Positions 10,453-19,987 of a stretch of DNA of 64,000 nt are shown here, one piece after another. Every line of letters starts with the position of its first letter. The stretch's first letter is position 1. The position numbers and the translations under genes are program-made. The notes under the pieces were generated by a model. That model was not told where the DNA came from, made no database searches, and was given only the letters and a program-made list of their open reading frames with translations. The stretch is from Polyangia bacterium (GTDB lineage: Bacteria; Myxococcota_A; Polyangia; Nannocystales; Nannocystaceae), in contig JAUIKS010000003.1 of assembly GCA_030430565.1 (NCBI GenBank), forward strand, positions 372,001 through 436,000. The letters are read 5' to 3'.

Positions 10453-11852
10453 GTCGTCGTTTGTTTGCCAAAAAACGCGCGGACCCGAGCGCGCGACTCA
10501 GTCGCCGTCGCCTGCTCCGCGGCGCCGCGCTCGGGGGCTCCGTCGCGCTCGGGCTGCCTCTGTTAGAAGCGATGCTGCCGCGCCGCAGCGCTCGCGCCGA
10601 GGCGGCCGCGAGCGAGCCGATCTTCGGCGTGTTCTTCTGGGCCAACGGCCTGCCGTGGCACGCCGCCCACGGCGAGGCCCAGGGGCAAGGCGGTCACGCC
10701 GACCTCTGGACCCCGGCGCAGACCGGCGCAGGCTTCACGCCCAGCCCGCTGATGGTGCCGCTCGGCGCCCACCCCTACAGCGTCGTCACGGGCCTCGAGC
10801 CGCGCACCGAGATCCCCGACCAGCCTCCGGGGCAGGGCGACGGGCACATGCGCGGCTTCATGGTCACGATGACCGGCGACCGCATCAAGCCCGAGGGCTT
10901 CGATCACCCCTCGCACACGCTCACCGCGCTGCGCCCGACCCTCGATCAGTACGTCGCCGGGCACGAGGGCTTCTACGACGTGCTGCCGCGCTTCCGCTCG
11001 CTGGTGCTCGGCGTCTCGGGGGCGCGCTTCCACGACTACGGGCACTGGAACGCGATCTCGTACAACGGCCCCGACTCGCTCAACCCGCCGCTCATGAACC
11101 CGGCGCAGCTGCACAGCCTGCTGTTTGATGTCCCCGACGACCTCGTCGCGGTCGGTCGGCGCGCGCGCCTGCTCGACGCGGTGATGGACGACGCCAAGAG
11201 CCTGCGGACCGAGCTCGGGAGCGTCGATCGTCAGCGCCTCGACGCGCACCTCGAGCACATGTCCGAGATCCAGCGGCGCCTCGATCTGTCCTCGGGTACC
11301 TGTGACATCGCGCCGCCGGCCCCGGGCGACACCGGCGACCTGCTGCTCAAGACCGAGATCATGGCCGAGCTGCTCGCGGTCGCGCTGCAATGCGGGCTCA
11401 CGCGCGTGTTCTCCTTCATGCTGACCTCGCCGGCGACGACGCACGTGTTCAACAACCTCGGCGTCGTCAACGACATGCACTCGGTCTGCCACGCGGGCGA
11501 GTGGGAGCAGGTCCGCAGCGTCACCGACTACCAGCTGCAGGCCTTCGGCCGCTTCCTCGACAAGCTCGCTGCCCAGGTGGACCCCATGGGCGACACCCTG
11601 CTCGACCGCGCGTGCATCTTCGGGACGTCGGAGTACGGCGAGGGATGGCAGCACAGCGTCAAGGAGCTCCCCGTGGTCCTCGCGGGGCGCTGCGGCGGCG
11701 CGCTGCTCCCCGGCGTGCACGCGCGCGAGCCGGGCGGCAACATCAGCAAGGCCCACGTCACCATGCTGCGCGCCATCGGCCTGTCGACGCCCTCGTTCGG
11801 CTGGAGCGGCGGCGAGACCAGCGAGCAATTCGATGCGCTGCTGTCCGGCTAG
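10449..11852 (+). CDS. DUF1552 secreted protein, Tat-type signal
   Basis: The protein has 467 residues. It starts at GTG 10449, overlapping the preceding stop by 4 nt. The N-terminus has SRRRLLRGAALGGSVALGLP, a Tat-like twin-Arg signal, ending near RRSARAEA. The body matches the DUF1552 family, which is routinely encoded after DUF1592 proteins in planctomycetes and myxobacteria. Visible features include FGVFFWANGLPWHA, FDHPSHTLTALRPTLDQY and TRVFSFMLTSPATTHVF. The fold is thought to relate to alkaline-phosphatase/sulfatase-like DUF1501 proteins (family knowledge, uncertain). Tat export suggests a cofactor or metal is loaded before export. It probably works with the haem lipoprotein. Confidence 0.87.
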   Translation: MSRRLFAKKRADPSARLSRRRLLRGAALGGSVALGLPLLEAMLPRRSARAEAAASEPIFGVFFWANGLPWHAAHGEAQGQGGHADLWTPAQTGAGFTPSPLMVPLGAHPYSVVTGLEPRTEIPDQPPGQGDGHMRGFMVTMTGDRIKPEGFDHPSHTLTALRPTLDQYVAGHEGFYDVLPRFRSLVLGVSGARFHDYGHWNAISYNGPDSLNPPLMNPAQLHSLLFDVPDDLVAVGRRARLLDAVMDDAKSLRTELGSVDRQRLDAHLEHMSEIQRRLDLSSGTCDIAPPAPGDTGDLLLKTEIMAELLAVALQCGLTRVFSFMLTSPATTHVFNNLGVVNDMHSVCHAGEWEQVRSVTDYQLQAFGRFLDKLAAQVDPMGDTLLDRACIFGTSEYGEGWQHSVKELPVVLAGRCGGALLPGVHAREPGGNISKAHVTMLRAIGLSTPSFGWSGGETSEQFDALLSG

Positions 11853-12795
11853 ACCCGCGCTGCTCGCTGCGCTGCTCGCCGCGCTCGTCGGCTGCGGCGC
11901 GGACGACTCGAGCGAGACCGAGGGCCTGAGCGGGGCGCCTGGCGACAGCGAGCTCGACACGACGGGCGCGACGGGCGAGGGCGCGACCGGCCAGGAGAAC
12001 TCCTCCTCCTCTTCCTCCTCGTCGACCGGCGAGACCGGCGACACGAGCGAGACGAGCGGCACGAGCACCGGCGCGGCGCCGCCCGAGGACTGCGGCGCGC
12101 TCACGCCGTGCGGGGTGCACTGCGTCGAGCTCGACTCCGACCCGGAGAACTGCGGGCAGTGCGGCGTCTCCTGCGTGGTCCCCAACGCCGAGGCCGGCTG
12201 CGTCGCGGGCGCGTGCACGATCGGAGCATGTCTCTCGGGACATGGCGACTGCGACGGCGATCTCTTCAACGGCTGCGAGCAGACCCTCGAGCCAGGTGAA
12301 GACTGTCCGCTGGTCTGCGGAGACGGCGCGACCGAGCTCTGCAACCTGTTCGACGACGACTGCGACGGCCTCTGCGACGAGGAGGTGCAGGGCTGCCGGC
12401 AGGGGGTGCACCGCGCCTACAGCCCCACGCTCGGGCACCTCTACACCCTCGATCAGGCCGAGGCCAGCTCGGGCGACTTCACCCTCGAGTTCGCCAACTT
12501 CTTCTATCTCTACGCCGCGCCGCAGCCGGGCCTCGCGCCGCTCTACCGCTGCCTGCTCGGCAACGGGAAGCGCTTCTACACCTCGAGCGAGAGCTGCGAG
12601 GGCGCGGGCGAGAACGAGGGCGCGATGGGCTATCTCTCGGGTGACCCGCTGTGCGGCGGCGTCCCGCTCTACCGCCTGTACAAGCCCGGATCCGGTCACT
12701 TCTACACGACCAGCGCGAGCGAGCGCGACAGCGCGGTCAACAACCTCGGCTACACCTTCGAGGCCGCGGTCGGTCACGTCTGGGCGGGCGCCTGA
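11833..12795 (+). CDS. DUF5648-repeat Cys-rich lipoprotein
   Basis: The protein has 320 residues. Its ATG lies 20 nt inside the 3' end of the DUF1552 gene, so it probably belongs to the same transcript. The lipobox is ALVGC. The linker includes an eight-Ser run and TSETSGTST repeats. A Cys-rich region follows (CGALTPCGVHC, NCGQCGVSC, LCNLFDDDCDGLCDEE), the 'NGCE...DDDCDG' style of myxobacterial MopE-like lipoproteins. The C-terminus has two or three DUF5648 units (RAYSPTLGHLYTLDQAEA; LYRLYKPGSGHFYTTSASE). It is predicted to be surface-anchored. A dispersed palindrome lies inside it at 12229-12242. Confidence 0.83.
   Translation: MRCCPARPALLAALLAALVGCGADDSSETEGLSGAPGDSELDTTGATGEGATGQENSSSSSSSSTGETGDTSETSGTSTGAAPPEDCGALTPCGVHCVELDSDPENCGQCGVSCVVPNAEAGCVAGACTIGACLSGHGDCDGDLFNGCEQTLEPGEDCPLVCGDGATELCNLFDDDCDGLCDEEVQGCRQGVHRAYSPTLGHLYTLDQAEASSGDFTLEFANFFYLYAAPQPGLAPLYRCLLGNGKRFYTSSESCEGAGENEGAMGYLSGDPLCGGVPLYRLYKPGSGHFYTTSASERDSAVNNLGYTFEAAVGHVWAGA
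12229..12242. repeat. Dispersed palindrome TGTC-N6-GACA, copy 1
   Basis: CATGTC-TCTCGG-GACATG (12227-12244), inside the DUF5648 lipoprotein gene. Confidence 0.8.
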
Positions 12796-12865
12796 GCCTA
12801 CGCGCCAGCGGGCGCGTCGCCACGACCGCTACGTCGAGCGAGCGCGGGTTCAGCGGACCGCGGCT

Positions 12866-13003
12866 GAATTCGCCGCGCGTGTCTTAAGCGCGTTCGACTC
12901 GGCGGCGCGCTTTGAACTCAAGGGCGTCGCCGAGCCCGTCGAGGTCTTCGCGCTGCGCTCGGGGACGTACGCGGGCGAGGTGGGGTGCTCAGGCGCGCGC
13001 TGA
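12866..13003 (+). pseudogene. Possible 3' remnant of a class III nucleotide cyclase domain
   Basis: Frame 2 reads RFELKGVAEPVEVFALRSG at about 12908-12964, with stop TGA at 13001-13003. The phrase FELKGVAEPVEVF is the typical C-terminal end of class III adenylate/guanylate cyclase domains, often before a TPR/ATPase module. There is no start codon and no upstream cyclase core; the preceding frame is inside the DUF5648 gene. It overlaps the 3' end of the hybrid kinase gene by 15 bp. I read it as decayed gene debris, judged from one motif only. Confidence 0.4.
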
Positions 13004-15247
13004 CGCCTCTGTCGCGCGGGCCGTCTCGTCGCTGGACGCGTCGACGTAGCGCTGCAGCGCGCGCGCGAGCTCGGAGATGCGAAACGGCTTCGTGAGGTAG
13101 TCGTTCATCCCCGCGTCGAGGCAGCGCTGTCGATCCGCCGTGGTCGCGTTCGCCGTCAGCGCGATGATGTAGGGCTGGGTGAGCTCGGCGGCGCGGACGC
13201 GACGCGTCGCCGCGACGCCGTCGAGCTCCGGCATCAACACGTCCATCAAGACCACGTCGTACCGCTGGCGGCGCAGGGCCTCGAGGACCTCGAGGCCGTT
13301 GGCGACCATGTCGGCCCGCAGCCCGAGCTGCTCGAGCGAGAGCAGCGCGACCCGCTGGTTGATCATGTTGTCCTCGGCGAGCAGCACGCGCAGCGTCGTC
13401 GGGATCGCGTACGCGCGCGCGGGGGGGCGGCTGGCCTGGGAGGATCGCTCCCGCGCGCGCGCCCGCGCGGTCACAGAGACGAGCGCGTCGAACAGGCTGG
13501 ACGGGCGCAGCGGCTTGACGAGCGTGCACGCGAAGTGCCGCTCGCGGTCGCCGAGCGAGTGGTTGCCGATCGACGAGAGCAGCACCAGCGGCAGCGCGCG
13601 GCGGCGGGGCAGCGCGTGCAGCTCGACCGCGAGCGTCGCCCCGTCCATCTCGGGCATCTGCAGATCGAGGATCGCGACATCGAAGCGCGCGCTCGGCTCG
13701 CGCGCGGCCGCGAGGGCCTCGCGCGCCGAGGCGCGCGCGGTCGTCTTCATCCCCCACGACTCGAGGTAGCGCGTGACGAGCTCGAGGTTCGTCGCGTTGT
13801 CGTCGACCACGAGCGCGCGCAGATCGATGAGCGCGTCGGGCTCGTCGAGGTACTCCGGCGGCGTCGCGGAGGCGCGCGGCGCCGGGATCGTGAAGCGGAA
13901 GGTCGAGCCGACCCCCGGCTGGCTCTCGACCCAGAGCCGCCCGCCCATGCCCTCGACCAGGCGCTTGCAGATCGCGAGCCCGAGCCCGCTCCCACCGAAG
14001 CGGCGCGTCGTCGAGGCGTCCGCCTGCGTGAAGGCGTCGAACAGCCTGGGGAGCGCGTCGGCCTCGATCCCGATCCCGGTGTCGCGGACTTCGAAGAGCA
14101 GCTCGACGCGCTCTCCCGCCCGCTCCCCGGCTCGCTCGTGCAGCGAGACGCGGGCCTCGATCTCGCCCTCGCTCGTGAACTTGACCGCGTTCCCGAGCAG
14201 GTTGACCAGGATCTGCTGGATCCGCGTCGCGTCGCTGCGGATCGCGACCGGGACCTCGTCCGCGACGTAGTAGATGAGCTCCAGGGACTTCGCCGCCGCC
14301 GCGACCGTCACCACGTCCATCGCGTTCGCTACGCAGTCGCGCGGGCGCACCGGCGCCTGCTCGAGCCGCAGCTCGCCGGCCTCGATCTTGGAGAAGTCGA
14401 GGATATCGTTGATCAGCGAGAGCAGCGCCTCGCCGCTGCTGCGCACGATCTCGGTGAAGCCGCGCTGCTCGGCGTCGAGCTCGGTGTCGAGCAGCAGCCC
14501 GGTCATGCCGATGACCGCGTTCATGGGCGTGCGGATCTCGTGACTCATCTGCGCGAGGAACTCGGACTTGATCCGGCTCGCTCGCTCGGCGCTCTCGCGG
14601 GCGGCGTGCTCGGCCGCCCGCGCCGCGCGGGCGTCCTCCAGCGCGCGCTCGAGCCGAAGCGTGTAGGTGATGTCTTTCTCGAGCCCGCGGAGGCGAGCGC
14701 GCTGCACGGCGAAGGCGATGCCGACGGACAAGAGCAGCCCGAAGCCCGCCCGGGTGTGGGTGGGCGTGAGCTCGTGTGACATCGCCGCGAGGGCCCAGAG
14801 GGCGACGTCGAGCAGCAGCGCCGCGCCCAGCAGCCGCCGCGAGAGGATCAGGTAGCCGCCGGCGATCGCGACGAGGGTCGCGACCGCGGTGACGAGCAGG
14901 TCCCCCGTGAAGTAGAGCCGCGCCGAGGAGGTGACGCTGAACAGCGCGGCGACGCCGGCGAGCACGTAGCGGGCGCGGCTCGCCGCGAGGCCGGCGCGCT
15001 CGGTGACGACGAGCGCGCCTAGCATGAGCGCGGCCGAGCTCAGCGAGATCGCGGTCATCACGACGCGGCCGCCGGGGCGCACGAAGCTGCCCACCGTCCA
15101 CGACAGCAGCCCGACGCACAGCATGAGCGCCGCGCTCACGAGCAGCGTCGGGCGGACCTGCTCGCGGGACCGCCGCGCGATCGCGGGCGCGAGCAGCCCG
15201 CGTAGCTCGCGCTCGTCGGTGGATTCAACATCTGACTTAACGGACAT
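12989..15247 (-). CDS. BarA-like hybrid histidine kinase (TM-HisKA-HATPase-REC-REC)
   Basis: The protein has 752 residues from ATG 15247. Residues about 33-180 hold five or six hydrophobic segments, so it is an inner-membrane sensor with almost no periplasmic loop. A coiled coil (190-228) precedes HisKA with [19 protein letters not shown], phospho-acceptor His236. HATPase_c spans about 340-455 ([45 protein letters not shown]). REC1 starts at 477 ([12 protein letters not shown]; acceptor Asp528 in [12 protein letters not shown]). REC2 starts at about 628 ([23 protein letters not shown]). There is no HPt domain, so a separate phosphotransfer protein is expected. It is divergent to nothing nearby, and the 3' end abuts the cyclase remnant. 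Confidence 0.92.
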   Translation of the reverse strand: MSVKSDVESTDERELRGLLAPAIARRSREQVRPTLLVSAALMLCVGLLSWTVGSFVRPGGRVVMTAISLSSAALMLGALVVTERAGLAASRARYVLAGVAALFSVTSSARLYFTGDLLVTAVATLVAIAGGYLILSRRLLGAALLLDVALWALAAMSHELTPTHTRAGFGLLLSVGIAFAVQRARLRGLEKDITYTLRLERALEDARAARAAEHAARESAERASRIKSEFLAQMSHEIRTPMNAVIGMTGLLLDTELDAEQRGFTEIVRSSGEALLSLINDILDFSKIEAGELRLEQAPVRPRDCVANAMDVVTVAAAAKSLELIYYVADEVPVAIRSDATRIQQILVNLLGNAVKFTSEGEIEARVSLHERAGERAGERVELLFEVRDTGIGIEADALPRLFDAFTQADASTTRRFGGSGLGLAICKRLVEGMGGRLWVESQPGVGSTFRFTIPAPRASATPPEYLDEPDALIDLRALVVDDNATNLELVTRYLESWGMKTTARASAREALAAAREPSARFDVAILDLQMPEMDGATLAVELHALPRRRALPLVLLSSIGNHSLGDRERHFACTLVKPLRPSSLFDALVSVTARARARERSSQASRPPARAYAIPTTLRVLLAEDNMINQRVALLSLEQLGLRADMVANGLEVLEALRRQRYDVVLMDVLMPELDGVAATRRVRAAELTQPYIIALTANATTADRQRCLDAGMNDYLTKPFRISELARALQRYVDASSDETARATEASARA

Positions 15248-15413
15248 TTCGTGGTCAGTCAGCGCGTTGAATTGTGCCGGCTCAATGTTGGTTTATGAAG
15301 TCTCGATCTCTACACCTCGCGCGCGAAGCAGCGCGCCGTCACGCGCCGCCGACCTCGCGCTCTCGCGCCCGCGCCCGCTCGCCCGCCCGCCCGCGCGCCC
15401 GCGCGACCGCGCG

Positions 15414-16874
15414 TCACCACGGGTTGATCTCGGGGCATGTGCACCGTGACGGGTCGGTGCAGACATCGAGCGTGGCGCCGCCGAAGGGCGCCATGAAGGC
15501 GTCGATCTCGTCCTGCGCGAGCTCGGGGTTGTCGAGGAACACCGCGGTGTCGAGCGTCGCGAGATCCGGCGCGCCGTCGAGCGAGCTCAGCGAGGCATTA
15601 TGGGACAGCGAGAGCAGGTTGAGGTGGACCAGCGAGTCGAGGCCCTCGAGGCTGGCGAGCAGCGCGAGGCCCTTGGGCTCGAGGTTGACTTGGTGACACT
15701 CGCCGAGGTTGAGCTCGAACACAGACTCCAGCGCGCCGAGGCCGTGGAGCGAGGGCAGCGCGGGGAGGTCGAAGAGGTCGAGGCGAAAGACCTCGACGAG
15801 CGCCGACAGGGGCGCGAGCGAGCTCACCTTTGGGAGGTCGGAGAGCCACAGCCGGACGAGCTCGTTCGCGCCCTCGAGGCCGGCGAGCGAGCTCAGCTGC
15901 GGGAGCGAGCTCAGCTGCAGCGCGACCTCGTCGCCCGGGCTCACGAGGGGCGCGAGCGCGGTGATGTCGGCGAGCGCGGCGCTGTCGGTGATCGCGATGT
16001 TCAGGCTCTTGCCCGAGTAGCTGACGCCCTCGAGGCCGGCCAGGCTCGTGAGCGCGTCGTTGAAGCGAATGTCGAGGGTCGCGAAGTCGTGCGGGAGGTC
16101 GAGCGTGAGCGCCCCGAGCTCGACCAGCGCCGGGTTGCCGCCCACGTACAGCGAGTCGGCGGACTCGATCCCCGCGAGGCCCGAGAGGCTCGTCAGCGCG
16201 GTGTTGCCCGACACGCGCAGCGCGCTCACCGTCTTTAAGCTGTCGAGCCCGTCGAGCCCGGTGAGGCCCTCGTTGTCGTTGACCCGCAGGCTGCCGAGCT
16301 GCTCGAGCCGCGTGAGGCCGGACAGGTCCTTAACGCCAGGTCCGTTGTCGCTGACGGAGAGCTGCAGGCCGACCTCGCGCAGGCAGGCGAGCGCGCCCAG
16401 GACGTCGGCGCCGTCGTTCTCGACGAGGCTCAGCGCGCCTGTTACGCGGGACAGGCGGCGCAGGTCGGCGACGGTCGCGGCGCGCTCGTGGCCGCGGATC
16501 GTCACCGAGCCCTGCACCTCGACGACGCAGGCGAGCGCCGCGGTGTCGGTCTCCGGCAGGATCTCGAGGGCGCCGCGGTGGATGAGCGGCCGCTCGCACT
16601 GCGGCGGCAGGGCGCAGGGCTCATCCTCGGTCCCGGCGCTGGTGGAGGCGTCGGCGCTCGAGTCGCTGGTCTCGGGCCCCGCGCTCGTCGTACTGGCCGC
16701 GCTGTCGTCCGTCGCGGGGGCGCCCTCGCTCGTCGACGTCGGCTCCCCGTCGGCCTCGCTCGTCGCGCCCGGCCCGCCGGGGCCGCAGGCGAGCGGCGCG
16801 GCCGAGAGCGCGACGACGATCCGCGCCGCGAAGAGATGTGACCCATTGGGCAGGCTAATCGAGAGACGCCCCAC
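15414..16874 (-). CDS. Leucine-rich-repeat (receptor L-like) lipoprotein
   Basis: The protein has 486 residues. Its ATG at 16874 lies 20 nt inside the 3' end of the upstream metalloprotease gene, so the two are cotranscribed. The signal ends in SAAPLAC; then comes a Gly/Ser/Thr/Glu linker to about residue 80 and CALPPQCERP. The rest repeats a roughly 23-residue unit with consensus LxSLxxLxxLxxVxxLxVxxN (LTGLDGLDSLKTVSALRVSGN is typical). This resembles receptor L-domain leucine-rich repeats. The C-terminus is Cys-rich (DVCTDPSRCTCP), probably a disulfide cap. I infer a surface binding protein. Confidence 0.85.
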   Translation of the reverse strand: MGRLSISLPNGSHLFAARIVVALSAAPLACGPGGPGATSEADGEPTSTSEGAPATDDSAASTTSAGPETSDSSADASTSAGTEDEPCALPPQCERPLIHRGALEILPETDTAALACVVEVQGSVTIRGHERAATVADLRRLSRVTGALSLVENDGADVLGALACLREVGLQLSVSDNGPGVKDLSGLTRLEQLGSLRVNDNEGLTGLDGLDSLKTVSALRVSGNTALTSLSGLAGIESADSLYVGGNPALVELGALTLDLPHDFATLDIRFNDALTSLAGLEGVSYSGKSLNIAITDSAALADITALAPLVSPGDEVALQLSSLPQLSSLAGLEGANELVRLWLSDLPKVSSLAPLSALVEVFRLDLFDLPALPSLHGLGALESVFELNLGECHQVNLEPKGLALLASLEGLDSLVHLNLLSLSHNASLSSLDGAPDLATLDTAVFLDNPELAQDEIDAFMAPFGGATLDVCTDPSRCTCPEINPW

Positions 16875-19155
16875 GGCGGGATGATACGCGAGGGGTCGCG
16901 CGGCGTCGCGCCGGCAGCAGGCCGAGCGTCAGCAGCCACCACCACGCGCCGCCGCGCGCGTCGCCGGCCGCGCATCCGCACCCGCCGTCGCTCAACCCCT
17001 CGCCGCTGTCCGTGCCGCCCTCGGTGTCGCCGTCGGTCTCGAGCGCGCCCGTCGTCTCGGGCGCCGGATCCGGCGCGGGCGCGGGCGCGAGCAGCTCCCA
17101 GCGCATGTGCTCGATCACGTACTTGTCGCCGTCGACGGGGCTGAGCGAGACCAGCGCGAGGCTGTAGGTCTCGCCCGGCGTCAAGCCGGTGGCCTCGACC
17201 GTCACCCAGCCCTCGGCGTCGATCCCGGCGGACTCGAAGCGCAGCGCGGCGTCGTTCACCGTCAGCTTGGTCTCGGGGTCGCGCGAGAAGGGGACGCCGC
17301 CGTCGCCGGGGTTGACGAGCAGCCCCAGCGTGAAGTCGAGCTCGCCGACCTCCACCGGCCTCGCCGGGCGCCACAGGGTCGGGCGCGCGCGCAGCCGGAC
17401 GCCGCCCTCGTCGGGGCCGAGCGTCACGACGTGCTGCAGCGGCGGCGCGTAGGGGTGCGCGGCGACGGTCTCGGCCTCGATGTGGGTCCGGTAGCTCGTG
17501 AACACCATGAAGCGGGCGTCGAGCGGGTCGTCGCCGCCCAGCGGCAGCGCGACCTCGTCGTGGAGGTCGAGCACGTGCTCGCAGGCCAGCAGCCCGCGCT
17601 CGCCCAGCACCGCGTCGGCGATGTCGCCGGCGTCGGGCCCAAAGGACAGGCGCAGCTCGTCGGCGAGCACGCGCGCGGAGTCGGCGAACAGCTCGCCGTG
17701 CTCGCGCGGGATGTGGCGAACGAGCGCGAGCGCGGTCAGCCACGCCGCGCCGAATTCATCGCGGCTGGCGAGCCCGGCGGCCTCCAATTCCACGCGGATC
17801 GTGTGGATCGCCGAGACCCAGATCCGCCCCTCCATGTGGACCTCGCCGACGATGTTCTCGGGGCAGCGAAACGGGATCGCGATGTCGCGCGTGCGGTGAT
17901 CGACGTAGGAGCCCGGCTCGACCTCGGTGAAGTAGTCGTAGATGAGCTCGTTTTGGCCCATCAGGCTGGCGAAGACGTCGGCGCTGCCCTCGTTGAGCGC
18001 GCCCCAGTCGACGCGCCGGCGCGCGCCGTCGTCGGGCAGATCGATCGGCTCGGCGGTGCCCATGCCCCAGACGATGTGGTGGCCGATCTCGTGCACGACG
18101 ATGTCGGAGTCAAACGAGGTGTCGGCGTTGATCCCCTGGCCCATGAAGATGCCGCGCTTCAGGTTGTAGAAGGCGCCGGCGAAGGGGAACACGCCCTGCT
18201 CGTCCTGCTGCAGGACGTTGGCGTGCATCAGCAGCCGGCAGTCCTCGGGCTCGACCTCCTGCAGGCTGCAGTCGATGTCGTCCCAGACGTAGGGGTCCCA
18301 GCCCCAGCCGCGCAGGTCGTCGATCAGCCGGCCCGCGTGGATCGCGAGCTGCGTCGCCGCGTAGGGGTCCTCGGGGTCGGCGTGGACGTCGGTGTCTGTC
18401 AATTCGGGCAGGTCGCTCGGGAAGCCCACCGGGGAGTCCGAGACCGGCGCGCTGTAGGGCGCGCAGGCCTCGTCGGCCTCGGACCAGCCGCACTGCAGCA
18501 CGCGCACGACGTCGTCCTCGAGCTCGATCGGCAGCTGGTCGAGCAGCTCGACCGTGAACTCCGTAGGCTCGGGGGTGGTCAGCGGGTTCTCGAGCCAACC
18601 GTGCAGCGAGACCGGGAGCTCGTTGATCAGCGACATGCGCCCGAGCTCGCGGCCGCTCGCGAGCTCGACGTAGCGCCGCGCTTGGACCGGTCGCCCGCGC
18701 TCCCAGCGAAACGGCTCGTCGATCACACGCGCGAGCACGAGCCGGTCCCCCTGGGGCCACCAGAGCAGCTCGCCGTCGCGCTCGGGCTGGCGCCGCAGCG
18801 CCCGACGCTCGAGCCGCGCGCGCTCGAGGTCCGCGCCCGGCGAGAGCGAGCGGCCGACCGCCCGCACGAGCTCGCCCCGCGCGTCGACGCGCAGCGCCAT
18901 CCGGGCGCCCGCGATCGGGATGCCGTCGAGGGTCTCGCGCAGCAGCAGCGCGCGCCCGGTGTGGGCGCTCGCCAGCTCGCGGACCGCGAAGCGGGTCTCG
19001 GCGTGGGCCCAGCCGCGCGCGCGCAGCAGCGCGCCGAGCTGCTCGGGCTGGGTGTCCTCGCGGACCTGCAGCGAGGGGCTGGCGTGGTCGCGCGGACCGG
19101 GCGGCGCGGTGAGCAGGGTGGCGAGGATCCCGAGGGTGACGAGCGAGTCCAGCAC
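16855..19155 (-). CDS. Secreted gluzincin (M4/M36-like) metalloprotease with MYXO-CTERM-like tail
   Basis: The protein has 766 residues. A signal peptide (residues 1-20) is followed by a propeptide of about 180 residues resembling FTP/PepSY (LLRETLDGIPIAGARMALRV). The catalytic domain has VVHEIGHHIVWGM, with zinc ligands His355 and His359 and general base Glu356. The third ligand is probably Glu389 in ALNEGSADVFASL, 30 residues on, as in M4/M36 gluzincins. A beta domain and Pro/Glu/Thr/Gly linker lead to GGCGCAAGD, a hydrophobic WWWLLTLGLLP and ARRR. That is the MYXO-CTERM plan of Cys, membrane helix and Arg cluster, recognised by myxosortase-type peptidases. About 14 residues follow the Arg cluster, more than usual. 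Confidence 0.85.
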   Translation of the reverse strand: MLDSLVTLGILATLLTAPPGPRDHASPSLQVREDTQPEQLGALLRARGWAHAETRFAVRELASAHTGRALLLRETLDGIPIAGARMALRVDARGELVRAVGRSLSPGADLERARLERRALRRQPERDGELLWWPQGDRLVLARVIDEPFRWERGRPVQARRYVELASGRELGRMSLINELPVSLHGWLENPLTTPEPTEFTVELLDQLPIELEDDVVRVLQCGWSEADEACAPYSAPVSDSPVGFPSDLPELTDTDVHADPEDPYAATQLAIHAGRLIDDLRGWGWDPYVWDDIDCSLQEVEPEDCRLLMHANVLQQDEQGVFPFAGAFYNLKRGIFMGQGINADTSFDSDIVVHEIGHHIVWGMGTAEPIDLPDDGARRRVDWGALNEGSADVFASLMGQNELIYDYFTEVEPGSYVDHRTRDIAIPFRCPENIVGEVHMEGRIWVSAIHTIRVELEAAGLASRDEFGAAWLTALALVRHIPREHGELFADSARVLADELRLSFGPDAGDIADAVLGERGLLACEHVLDLHDEVALPLGGDDPLDARFMVFTSYRTHIEAETVAAHPYAPPLQHVVTLGPDEGGVRLRARPTLWRPARPVEVGELDFTLGLLVNPGDGGVPFSRDPETKLTVNDAALRFESAGIDAEGWVTVEATGLTPGETYSLALVSLSPVDGDKYVIEHMRWELLAPAPAPDPAPETTGALETDGDTEGGTDSGEGLSDGGCGCAAGDARGGAWWWLLTLGLLPARRRATPRVSSRRGASLD

Positions 19156-19369
19156 GACATTGACGATGGTACCCGCCCTTTGACGTAGCGAACGCGCGCT
19201 GACGCCCGCGGTCCGCTCTCGAGCAGCGCGCGTCGTGCCCGGTCGTCAAGGGGGTCTTCGGGGCGATCTCGAGCCGGCTCAGGTTTTTGCGTGGTCGCGC
19301 GGCCCTCTCGCCGCTGGAACCCCGCCTTGCCTGTTGCTGGAGGGGTCCCGAACGTGCCACGCTCCGCGT
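19156..19369. other. Divergent intergenic region
   Basis: This 214-bp spacer separates the leftward metalloprotease from the rightward bPH2 gene. It probably holds promoters for both. I see no clear sigma-70 hexamers or hairpins. Confidence 0.4.
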
Positions 19370-19981
19370 ATGCAGGATGGCTCCAACGAACTGCAGCCCC
19401 GGGCCCAGCCGCCCACTGGCTCGGTCCAGAAGACCGGCGGCGACACCGTGTACTACTCCGGTCGCGCCAAGCAGAGCGCGTACATCGGGCGCTACGTCCT
19501 GTGGGTGCTGGTCTGCATCCTCGGCGGCGTGATCGCGTGGCTGGCGCTCAAGGTCGAGGCCATCGCCGCGCTCGGTTGGCCGCTGTGGGTGCTCTCGCTC
19601 GTCGGGACGCCGGGCCTCTTGATCACCTACCTGCGCCAGCTGACGACCCAGTACAAGCTGTCGTCGCGCCGCATCGAGACCGAGGAGGGCATCCTGCTCA
19701 AGCGGGTCGAGAGCCTCGAGCTCTGGCGCGTGCTCGACGTGCGCTACGAGCAGTCGCTGCTCGACCGGATCTTCGGGATCGCCAAGATCGAGCTGATCAG
19801 CACCGACCAGACCAACCAAAAGCTCATCATGCACGGCCTGCCCAACCACCGCGAGCTGTTCGAAAAGCTGCGCGACGCGGTGCAGTACGCCCGGCAGCGC
19901 GGGCGCCCGATGGAGCTGGTCGGCTCCGAGGGCATGGACGCGGCCGACGGCCTCGGCATGGGCGGCATGCTCAACGAGTAG
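19370..19981 (+). CDS. bPH2 (DUF304) membrane protein
   Basis: The protein has 203 residues from ATG 19370; the ORF upstream is unlikely to be coding. An N-terminal hydrophilic stretch is followed by two membrane helices (YVLWVLVCILGGVIAWLAL; GWPLWVLSLVGTPGLLITYL). A bacterial PH-like domain comes next, with the family pattern YKLSSRRIETEEGILLKRVE, then LELWRVLDVRYEQSLLDRIF and IELISTDQTNQKLIMHGL. Such proteins are inner-membrane proteins of unknown biochemical role. A short Met/Gly-rich tail ends the protein. It converges with the next leftward gene, 6 nt away. Confidence 0.85.
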   Translation: MQDGSNELQPRAQPPTGSVQKTGGDTVYYSGRAKQSAYIGRYVLWVLVCILGGVIAWLALKVEAIAALGWPLWVLSLVGTPGLLITYLRQLTTQYKLSSRRIETEEGILLKRVESLELWRVLDVRYEQSLLDRIFGIAKIELISTDQTNQKLIMHGLPNHRELFEKLRDAVQYARQRGRPMELVGSEGMDAADGLGMGGMLNE

Positions 19982-19987
19982 CGAGAC

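Noticed and set aside
13535..14779. Rightward ORF inside the hybrid kinase gene
   Set aside because: It is antisense to an intact HisKA/HATPase/REC protein, with low-complexity Arg/Ala/Glu composition.
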